Source of the DNA: Lachnospiraceae bacterium
GTDB taxonomy: Bacteria > Bacillota > Clostridia > Lachnospirales > Lachnospiraceae
Direction: 5' to 3'
DNA: 10,656 bases
NCBI GenBank assembly: GCA_003489085.1
Contig: DNJM01000144.1
Coordinates: 1,187 to 11,842, forward strand
In this document: positions 5,848-10,656 of the stretch, piece after piece
Position numbering within the stretch: the first letter of the stretch is position 1
How the letters are laid out: each line of letters begins with the position of its first letter
Position numbers and translations under genes: made by a program
The notes under the pieces: generated by a model
Databases searched by the model: none
The model's input: only the letters and a program-made list of their open reading frames with translations
Told to the model about the DNA's origin: nothing

Positions 5848-6333
5848 AGCGAAAAAAGGAAGAATTACATTTCCTGGGATGAATATTTTATGGGGGTGGC
5901 CAAGCTTGCCGGTATGCGTTCCAAGGATCCGAATACGCAGGTGGGCTGCTGCATTGTGAGCCAGGAAAATAAAATCCTGTCGATGGGATATAATGGTTTT
6001 CCAATTGGCTGCTCCGATGACGAATTCCCCTGGGCGCGGGAGGGTGAAGATCCGCTGCATACAAAATATCTGTATACCACGCACAGTGAACTGAATGCAA
6101 TTCTGAATTACAGCGGAGGAAGTCTGGCAGGTGCAAAGATGTATGTATCTCTGTTCCCGTGCAATGAGTGTGCAAAGGCTATCATTCAGAGTGGAATTAA
6201 GGAGGTCATCTATGACTGCGACAAATACGCGGATACTCCTTCGGTAGTTGGTTCCAAGCGGATGTTCCGTGCGGCCGGAGTAGATTTTCGTCCTTATTCC
6301 AGAAGTGGCCGGGAGATTATAATCACAGTGTAA
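5845..6333 (+). CDS. comEB: Deoxycytidylate (dCMP) deaminase family protein, 162 aa
   Basis: Zinc-dependent deaminase converting dCMP to dUMP, a source of dTMP. The zinc site is visible: HSELNAI with ligand H80 and proton shuttle E82, and FPCNECAK with ligands C106 and C109. Other family marks are SKDPNTQVGCCIV (26-38) and GYNGFPIGC (48-56). The order and length match bacterial dCMP deaminases such as the ComEB family. In Bacillus comEB lies in a competence operon but its product is not required for uptake; here the neighbour is rpiB, which suggests nucleotide supply. AGGAGG lies 6 nt before the ATG, and the gap to rpiB is 39 bp, so it is probably cotranscribed and is the last gene before a terminator. 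Substrate specificity within the cytidine/dCMP deaminase superfamily is inferred. Confidence 0.88.
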   Translation: MSEKRKNYISWDEYFMGVAKLAGMRSKDPNTQVGCCIVSQENKILSMGYNGFPIGCSDDEFPWAREGEDPLHTKYLYTTHSELNAILNYSGGSLAGAKMYVSLFPCNECAKAIIQSGIKEVIYDCDKYADTPSVVGSKRMFRAAGVDFRPYSRSGREIIITV

Positions 6334-6346
6334 ATCAGAAAAGAAT

Positions 6347-6408
6347 AAAGCTGCGGCGCAGTCCGATAGAGACCATGGTTTGTTCTCAGGGAATGCAGCC
6401 GCAGTTTT
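6347..6408. terminator. Two-sided terminator between convergent genes
   Basis: CTGCGGC (6351-6357) pairs with GCCGCAG (6398-6404), extended by three inner pairs past a bulged A. It is flanked by AAAG on the left and TTTTTT (6405-6410) on the right. The apical part contains GAGACCATGGTTTGTTCTC, which can fold further. On the plus strand the T run ends the sua5-rpiB-deaminase transcript. On the minus strand a T-rich stretch (CTTTATTCTTTTC) follows the same stem after the DUF2508 gene. Confidence 0.75.
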
Positions 6409-6415
6409 TTCATTT

Positions 6416-6628
6416 TCATTGCTCCCGTACCTGATGCAGGAGGAAACAGTAGCGTTTCCATGCAGCGTTCCCTGCATAGATATAGTAGTCGATAAGATCC
6501 GGTTCCAACGCATCCTGGAAATTGATATAAGCCGTTTCCATCTGGGATTTGGCTTTTTGAATCTCATCCAGAAGTATCCTGTCTGCAGCCTCCGCAGCCT
6601 TCTGCCTGTGTGCCTGAAATAATTTCAT
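6416..6628 (-). CDS. yaaL: DUF2508 (YaaL-family) protein, 70 aa
   Basis: Small cytoplasmic, mostly helical protein with no known biochemical activity. The pattern ILLDEIQKAKSQMETAYINF (18-37), then DLIDYYIYAGNAAWKRYCFLL (44-64), matches DUF2508: a helix with EI..AK, a Pro-Asp turn, then D..IY..NAA..RY..LL. In B. subtilis yaaL sits next to bofA; here it is also adjacent to bofA but divergent, which supports the assignment and a sporulation link. A strong AAAGGAGGAG lies upstream of the ATG (6626-6628), and a sigma-E-like promoter can be drawn at 6652-6679. The gene runs toward the convergent deaminase gene and shares its terminator. Confidence 0.8.
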   Translation of the reverse strand: MKLFQAHRQKAAEAADRILLDEIQKAKSQMETAYINFQDALEPDLIDYYIYAGNAAWKRYCFLLHQVREQ

Positions 6629-6651
6629 AACATCTCCTCCTTTGCTGGGTT

Positions 6652-6679
6652 AGTATATGTAAAAAACGGAATAAAATAC
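6652..6679 (-). promoter_or_regulatory. Sigma-E-like promoter of the DUF2508 gene
   Basis: On the minus strand GTATTTT (6673-6679) and CATATACT (6652-6659) are 13 bp apart. The -10 octamer is identical to the one before cwlD (3041-3048). The -35 matches the sigma-E consensus at 5 of 7 positions. Confidence 0.4.
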
Positions 6680-6697
6680 CAGATGAGAGAATATATA
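6669..6697 (+). promoter_or_regulatory. Possible sigma-E-like promoter of bofA
   Basis: GAATAAA (6669-6675) and AATATATA (6690-6697) are 14 bp apart, on the opposite strand to the DUF2508 promoter and overlapping its -35. The -10 lacks the first C of CATA, so the match is weak. The expectation that bofA is sigma-E-controlled comes from B. subtilis. Confidence 0.25.
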
Positions 6698-6727
6698 TAC
6701 AGCAAAAGAAAAGAAGGAAGGATTCTT

Positions 6728-6940
6728 ATGCAGGAAAATAGATGGAGCGGGTGGCTGATTCGGATGGCAGTACGCGCAGTGATAGGGATGGCTGTTATTT
6801 ATTTTGTAAATGAATATCTTTCTTCACAGGATATTTCAATTGCCGTAGGAATGAATGGGATTTCCTTTTTGACATCCGCAGTCCTTGGTATTCCTGGGGT
6901 TGCACTGCTTTACGGGATTTTATTTTATCAAACTTTGTGA
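6728..6940 (+). CDS. bofA: BofA-family inhibitor of pro-sigma-K processing, 70 aa
   Basis: Small membrane protein. In B. subtilis BofA holds the intramembrane protease SpoIVFB inactive in the mother-cell forespore membrane until the checkpoint signal arrives. Two hydrophobic segments (about 10-27 and 45-68) are seen, with the family pattern VN (N28), MN (N43) and VLGIPGVALLYG (52-63) near the end. The ATG at 6728 is chosen over ATG 6683 because AAGGAAGG lies 6 nt upstream, and the extra 15 residues of the longer form are charged and unlike the family. At 70 aa it is shorter than B. subtilis BofA (about 87 aa) and seems to lack that protein's first membrane helix. Its neighbour is the divergent DUF2508 gene, as expected. 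Confidence 0.8.
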   Translation: MQENRWSGWLIRMAVRAVIGMAVIYFVNEYLSSQDISIAVGMNGISFLTSAVLGIPGVALLYGILFYQTL

Positions 6941-6956
6941 GTGTTTCACAAAGTTT
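6930..6956 (+). terminator. Hairpin at the bofA stop codon
   Basis: AAACTTTGTGA (6930-6940) pairs perfectly with TCACAAAGTTT (6946-6956) around a 5-nt loop. The stem contains the last bofA codons and its TGA stop. It is AT-rich and lacks a proper T run, so it may be a weak terminator or an mRNA 3'-end stabiliser. Confidence 0.4.
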
Positions 6957-6962
6957 TGGAAC

Positions 6963-6977
6963 AGGTGTAATTTACCT
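6963..6977. promoter_or_regulatory. Imperfect palindrome beside the tad promoter
   Basis: AGGTGTAATTTACCT has four-base arms AGGT/ACCT with an AT-rich centre and lies one base upstream of the -35 of the tad operon promoter. It could be a regulator binding site. I cannot name the regulator. Confidence 0.3.
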
Positions 6978-6978
6978 C

Positions 6979-7006
6979 TGGACAAGTCGGCGGATCGTGC
7001 TATAAT
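6979..7006 (+). promoter_or_regulatory. Strong sigma-A promoter of the tad operon
   Basis: TGGACA (6979-6984, 5 of 6) and a perfect TATAAT (7001-7006) are 16 bp apart, and TGC before the -10 gives an extended -10. Predicted start near 7013, leaving a leader of about 120 nt that is U-rich in its middle (about 7040-7075) and without a clear gene. Confidence 0.7.
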
Positions 7007-7132
7007 GTCCATACAGGCAGCAGTCAGTGCCGTTGATTCTAAAAAATCTGTTTTTATTATTTCTTGTTTTTCTAAATCATATGTCTGAACGATATCACTT
7101 TTATTCCAAAAAAATGAAAAAGGAGGGAAAGA

Positions 7133-8059
7133 TTGGAACACAAAAATTTTATCATCTGTGACAGTGAGGAAGCTTATGCAGTGCGTCTGATGGAGTGGCT
7201 GATGGAACGTCAGGAGCTGTATGTGCAGGTGAGGGTATTTACCTCTGTCAGAGAGGCGGGTGAATTTGCAAAGCAGTTTCCGGTAGCAGTTTTGCTGATT
7301 GAAGAAATATTTCCGCAGGCGGAACGGGATACGATTCCGGCAGAAAATGTATTTGTTATGGTGCGGGAAGGGAAAAGCAGGCTCAGCGAACGGGAGCATT
7401 TGCTTTTAAAATATCGTCCGGCCAGGATATTGCTGGAACAGATCCTTGAGATCTGTCTGGAGAAGGAGGATGGTGTGGCATTCAGGAGAATACGGAAGGA
7501 CAACCGGAAGCTGATTGGCATTTATTCTCCTGCACCGCTGATGAATCAGACCGTAATGGCAGTGCAGATGGGAAAGGAACTGGCGGAGCAGGAGAGCGTC
7601 CTGTACCTGAATCTGCAGGAGTATGCCGGCTGGAGTGCTGTTACGGAGCAGAAACAGGAATATTCTCTGGAGGATTTAATCTATTATGTCCGCCAGGGAG
7701 ATGAGCATATGGGGATTCGTACCGGTGTGATGGCGGGGCAGCTGCAGCAGCTCTCTTATCTGGAACCAATGAAGATGAGCAGTGATCTGAAGTCAGTAAC
7801 ATGGCAGGAATGGAGCTTTCTTCTGACACAGATTCTGGAAGACAGTATATTTGAGACGGTGATCGTAGAAGCGGGAGAGAGTATGCAGGGACTGTGGGAA
7901 TTGCTGGAATGGTGCGGGGAAATTTATGTATGGACCGGAACGGATGTGATATCAGAAGCAAAGTTCACACAGTTCGAGGAGAATCTGAAGCTGCTTGAAA
8001 AAGAAGCGATTCTGCAGAGAATCAAACGGAAGGAGAGGGAAAACATAAGTGGAGGATAA
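7133..8059 (+). CDS. tadZ: TadZ/CpaE-like pilus assembly protein, 308 aa
   Basis: Predicted polar-localisation or scaffold protein for a Tad-type pilus or secretion machine. Residues 1-115 have the layout of a receiver-like domain (NFIICDSEE at 5-13, VAVLLIEEIF at 51-60), but Glu stands where the phosphoacceptor Asp would be. Residues about 125-300 resemble a ParA/MinD-like ATPase: strand LIGIYSPAPLMNQT (127-140) occupies the P-loop position but has lost both Lys residues of the deviant Walker A, followed by VLYLNLQEYAG (156-166) and ETVIVEAGES (241-250). ATP hydrolysis is therefore doubtful. The start is TTG with AGGAGG 6 nt upstream. The stop overlaps the GTG start of the cpaF gene by 11 nt. 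Assignment rests on domain order and on the next gene; similarity by eye is moderate. Confidence 0.7.
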   Translation: MEHKNFIICDSEEAYAVRLMEWLMERQELYVQVRVFTSVREAGEFAKQFPVAVLLIEEIFPQAERDTIPAENVFVMVREGKSRLSEREHLLLKYRPARILLEQILEICLEKEDGVAFRRIRKDNRKLIGIYSPAPLMNQTVMAVQMGKELAEQESVLYLNLQEYAGWSAVTEQKQEYSLEDLIYYVRQGDEHMGIRTGVMAGQLQQLSYLEPMKMSSDLKSVTWQEWSFLLTQILEDSIFETVIVEAGESMQGLWELLEWCGEIYVWTGTDVISEAKFTQFEENLKLLEKEAILQRIKRKERENISGG

Positions 8060-9266
8060 GAAGCAGGAAAGGCTCCGGGAGATACAGGAGGATATTCTGG
8101 AGGAGCTGGATCTGTCCAGGTCTGTGGGAGATGAAGAACTGATGGATATGATTCATCATACACTGGGACAGCACTGTGTAAAGGAGTATCTTTCCCTGCA
8201 GGAGAAGGCCGCGCTTGGAAAGGAACTGTTTAATTCCTTTCGGAAGCTGGACATTCTGCAGGAATTGATTGAAGACGAAGAGATCACAGAGATTATGATT
8301 AATGGGCCGGAGACGATATTTCTGGAACGACATGGAGAGCTCTTTCCGGCAGACAGGCATTTCCTGTCAAAGGAAAAGCTGGAAGATGTGATTCAGCAGA
8401 TTGTATCCGGGTGCAACCGGATCGTCAACGAGGCTTCGCCGATTGTAGATGCACGGCTGCCGGATGGCTCAAGAGTCAATGTCGTCCTGGCGCCGATAGC
8501 CCTGAACGGTCCGGCCGTAACCATACGGAAATTCCCGAAGCAGGCAACTACAATGGAGCAGCTGACAGCGTGGGGAGCAATTGATTCTGAGACAGCAGCA
8601 TTCCTGGCCCGTCTCGTAGAGGCCAGATACAATATTTTCATCAGTGGGGGTACCGGAAGCGGAAAGACCACTTTCTTAAATGCATTATCTGAATTCATTC
8701 CGAAAACAGAACGCCTGATTACAATTGAAGACAATGCAGAGCTGCGGATACACGGAGCCGTGAATCTGGTTCGTCTGGAAACGCGAAATGCGAATGTAGA
8801 GGGCCAGGGAGCGATTACGATGGAGGATCTGTTCCGGTCCGCGCTTCGGATGCGTCCGAATCGGATTATCGTAGGAGAGGTTCGTGGGAAAGAGGCCTTC
8901 TCTATGATTGAAGCTATGTCCAGCGGGCATCCCGGTTCTATGAGTACCGGTCATGCCAACAGCCCGCGGGATATGCTGATGCGGCTGGAGACGATGATCC
9001 TGATGGGGATGGAGATGCCGCTTACAGCGATTCAGAGGAAGATTGCTTCCGGTGTGGATATCATCGTACATCTAAGCCGATACCGGGATCAGAGCCGGAG
9101 GGTTGCGGAGATCGTAGAGGTGCTGGATGTCGCCGATGGAGAAATCCAGGTGCATAAGTTATACGAGTTTGTGGAAAACGGTATGAAAAATGGAAGGATC
9201 TGTGGAAAGTTGGTGAAGAAGGGTGAAATCAAACAGAAAGAAAAGCTGTTGGCAGCAGGATATTAA
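8049..9266 (+). CDS. cpaF: CpaF/TadA-family secretion ATPase, 405 aa
   Basis: Hexameric ATPase that powers Tad/Flp pilus assembly or type II/IV-like secretion at the cytoplasmic face of the membrane. An N-terminal helical region (1-70) leads to the CpaF N-domain (EITEIMINGPETIFLERHG at 78-96 and RLPDGSRVNVVLAPIA at 136-151). The ATPase core has Walker A GGTGSGKT (200-207), the Asp box TIEDNAELR (225-233), Walker B MRPNRIIVGEVRG (268-280) with E277, and the His box MSTGHANS (298-305). All key residues are intact and length fits the family. The start is GTG at 8049, with AAGGAGAGG about 10 nt upstream, overlapping the tadZ end. The tadB-like gene begins within or just after its 3' end. The assignment is firm; whether it serves a pilus or another secreted product is inferred. 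Confidence 0.93.
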   Translation: MEDKKQERLREIQEDILEELDLSRSVGDEELMDMIHHTLGQHCVKEYLSLQEKAALGKELFNSFRKLDILQELIEDEEITEIMINGPETIFLERHGELFPADRHFLSKEKLEDVIQQIVSGCNRIVNEASPIVDARLPDGSRVNVVLAPIALNGPAVTIRKFPKQATTMEQLTAWGAIDSETAAFLARLVEARYNIFISGGTGSGKTTFLNALSEFIPKTERLITIEDNAELRIHGAVNLVRLETRNANVEGQGAITMEDLFRSALRMRPNRIIVGEVRGKEAFSMIEAMSSGHPGSMSTGHANSPRDMLMRLETMILMGMEMPLTAIQRKIASGVDIIVHLSRYRDQSRRVAEIVEVLDVADGEIQVHKLYEFVENGMKNGRICGKLVKKGEIKQKEKLLAAGY

Positions 9267-9270
9267 GCCG

Positions 9271-9981
9271 ATGGAATATATCATGGCGGCAATAAGAGTG
9301 AATCTTCTGATCCTGCTTCTGGTGTATCTGTTTTACCAGTCGGCGGCGGCATATCTGCTTCTGGTTCTTCCGGGAAATCTGCTGTATCTGCGGCAATGGC
9401 GGCAGGAAGTATTTCGAAAGAAGGAAAGAGAATTCCAGATGCAGTTCAGGGACGCTATGCAGATGCTGGCGGATGCGCTTCGGGCAGGGTATGCCGTGGA
9501 AAATGCGATGGCAGAAGCAGGGAAATCCTTGCATATGCTATATTCTGCAGACAGTCGTATCTGCCGGGAGTTCAGACAGATGGTGCATGAATTGCAGATG
9601 AACCGGCCGGTAGAGCAGGTGCTGGAGGAGTTGGCCAGGAGAACTGAGCAGGAGGATGTAGAGGCTCTTACGACAGTTTTGGTGACAGCTAAGAAAAATG
9701 GAGGCGATCTGGTACAGATTCTGCGGCAGGCGATCCGGCAGCTGTGCGAGAAAGTGGAGGTATGCCGGGAAATCGAGGTGGTCTGTGCATCAAAGCGGCT
9801 GGAATTTAACGTGATGTGCTGTATTCCGGCCGGGATGATCGCTTATATGAAGCTGAGCTTTCCCTCTTTTATGGAAGTGCTGTATGGGAATGCTTTTGGT
9901 GTTCTGTTTATGAGTGCCTGCCTTGGTGTATATGGTGCAGCATACATCCTTGGGAAAAGGCTGACGGAGATTACGGTTTGA
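9271..9981 (+). CDS. tadB: TadB-like inner-membrane platform protein (T2SSF domain), 236 aa
   Basis: Integral membrane protein of the type II secretion F family; forms the inner-membrane platform with TadC and receives the motion of the TadA/CpaF ATPase. N-terminal hydrophobic segments (about 6-40) are followed by a cytoplasmic helical T2SSF domain, with FRDAMQMLADALRAGYAVENAM (59-80) and VTAKKNGGDLVQILRQA (138-154), then two C-terminal membrane helices (about 180-197 and 205-227). The ATG at 9271, 4 nt after the cpaF stop with AGGA about 10 nt upstream, is preferred. An in-frame GTG at 9223 would add 16 basic residues and overlap cpaF by 44 nt; its spacing to GAAGAAGG is too short. Tad systems usually have a second F protein (TadC), which would be outside the window. 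Confidence 0.85.
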   Translation: MEYIMAAIRVNLLILLLVYLFYQSAAAYLLLVLPGNLLYLRQWRQEVFRKKEREFQMQFRDAMQMLADALRAGYAVENAMAEAGKSLHMLYSADSRICREFRQMVHELQMNRPVEQVLEELARRTEQEDVEALTTVLVTAKKNGGDLVQILRQAIRQLCEKVEVCREIEVVCASKRLEFNVMCCIPAGMIAYMKLSFPSFMEVLYGNAFGVLFMSACLGVYGAAYILGKRLTEITV

Positions 9982-10008
9982 GAATCACAGGATCAGGAGG
10001 AGAAATAG

Positions 10009-10656
10009 TTGCGGATACAAAAAGAACAAAGGGAAGCTGCGGCAATCCTGATTCTGGCCGGATTCCTGGCGCTGGCTTTAACGATAGCAGATGGCAGAAA
10101 CAGCAGAATCGATACGGAGAAGGGATTGCTTCGGAATACCTATGGAAAGGGCAGCAGTACGGAAGAGCTTGCTATTGCCGTGAAGGGAAGCAAGGAGAAG
10201 GAGCCGGTGACGATAGAGATGGGGGAACGGCTGTATCAGTCGGGCGAAGCAGCATCCGTTCTGGAAACAGCTGTGGGACAGCTGGATCAACTGGTTCTGG
10301 GTAAGAATGCATCCTTTGACAGGGTAGAGTCTGACCTGTATCTTCCTACGCGGCTGGAGGATCTGGCTGTATCGGTGAACTGGGAACTGAGCCGATATGA
10401 TGTGATGCAGCCGGATGGCAGTCTGGTAACGGAAGCTTTGCAGCCGGAAGGAACACTGGTAACGATTAAGGGAATTCTGCGGTGCCAGGAGCAGGAAGCG
10501 CTGTATGAGAGAACCGCAGCTGTTTATCCGGAGACAAAGACAGGGCTGGCAGGAATTGCGCAGGAAGCGGAACGGGTACTGCGGCAGGCAGAAGACTCAT
10601 CCAGGGAGGAAAGCCGGATGAAGCTTCCGGAAATGGTAGCGGGTAAAGAAGTAGAA
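10009..10656 (+). CDS. Membrane-anchored protein with an Ig-like segment, in the tad operon (runs off the right edge)
   Basis: From TTG at 10009 the frame stays open for 216 codons to the window end. AGGAGGAG (9995-10002) lies 6 nt upstream, and only 27 bp separate it from the tadB-like gene, so it is part of the operon. Residues 9-27 form a single membrane helix after a short basic start; the rest would be outside. Residues about 85-172 (LDQLVLGKNASFDRVESDLY, then LPT, SVNWELSRYDVMQPDGSLVT and a final strand) resemble the 'atrophied' bacterial Ig-like domain, with the LP, W and DG.V positions in place. A Gln/Glu-rich helix (about 178-205) follows. No pilin signature is seen. It may be a pilus-associated or envelope-spanning component; no symbol can be given. 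Confidence 0.65.
   Translation, partial: MRIQKEQREAAAILILAGFLALALTIADGRNSRIDTEKGLLRNTYGKGSSTEELAIAVKGSKEKEPVTIEMGERLYQSGEAASVLETAVGQLDQLVLGKNASFDRVESDLYLPTRLEDLAVSVNWELSRYDVMQPDGSLVTEALQPEGTLVTIKGILRCQEQEALYERTAAVYPETKTGLAGIAQEAERVLRQAEDSSREESRMKLPEMVAGKEVE

Noticed and set aside
5311..6567. A 418-codon open frame on the minus strand opposite rpiB and the deaminase gene
   Set aside because: It lies opposite two firmly identified plus-strand enzymes, overlaps the terminator and part of the DUF2508 gene, and its product is rich in Ser, His, Arg, Ile and Cys with no recognisable domain. It is a reading-frame shadow.
6885..7088. A 67-codon plus-strand frame spanning the bofA end and the tad promoter
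   Set aside because: It overlaps bofA out of frame, crosses a hairpin and a strong promoter, and has no ribosome binding site. It is not the expected small pilin gene: no prepilin cleavage pattern is seen.
9816..10304. A 162-codon plus-strand open frame overlapping tadB and the next gene
   Set aside because: Out of frame with both; Gly/Ser/Arg-rich without a plausible fold. The true gene after tadB starts at TTG 10009 in another frame.

Overview
The window looks like a chromosomal segment of a spore-forming Clostridia species, most likely family Lachnospiraceae (inferred from gene content, strong AGGAGG-type ribosome binding sites, moderate GC and the synteny; no marker gene for species is present). 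It holds the start of mecA, a run of cell-envelope, sporulation and housekeeping genes, and the first half of a Tad/Flp-type pilus or secretion operon. I see no rRNA, tRNA, CRISPR array, insertion sequence or phage gene.

Layout. 1-273 (minus): N-terminal 91 codons of the ClpC adaptor MecA, with a well-formed sigma-A promoter at 316-344. Back to back with it is a plus-strand promoter (362-390) that drives a leader of about 300 nt. The leader ends in a 12-bp inverted repeat that covers the ribosome binding site of a small unknown protein (694-933). 1046-2956: membrane-anchored GH18 glycosidase with an SH3-like domain; its promoter carries two sequences matching the Spo0A box. 3081-3776: spore-cortex amidase CwlD, behind a good sigma-E-like promoter. 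3857-5380, 5377-5805 and 5845-6333: a threonylcarbamoyl-AMP synthase fused to a low-molecular-weight phosphatase-like domain, then RpiB and a dCMP-deaminase-family enzyme. The first two match the Bacillus ywlC-ywlE-ywlF order. A two-sided terminator (6347-6408) separates this operon from a convergent DUF2508 (YaaL) gene (6416-6628, minus). That gene is divergent from bofA (6728-6940, plus), an inhibitor of pro-sigma-K processing. 7133 to the end: tadZ-like, cpaF/tadA, tadB-like and a partial membrane-anchored protein with an Ig-like segment, overlapping or closely spaced, behind a strong promoter at 6979-7006.

How they fit together. CwlD, BofA, the YaaL-family protein and the Spo0A-box-associated glycosidase point to a sporulation-linked neighbourhood with sigma-E-like promoters. 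The Sua5-phosphatase fusion supplies the tRNA t6A precursor, and its second domain has lost the catalytic Cys and the Asp of the phosphatase family, so it looks like a pseudophosphatase. The Tad genes encode the assembly ATPase, a localisation factor and one inner-membrane platform protein; no pilin or prepilin peptidase lies inside the window.

Most notable observations: the degenerate phosphatase domain fused to Sua5, a predicted leaderless start for that gene, the Spo0A-box promoter, the structured leader with a buried ribosome binding site, and the Ig-like protein embedded in the Tad operon.
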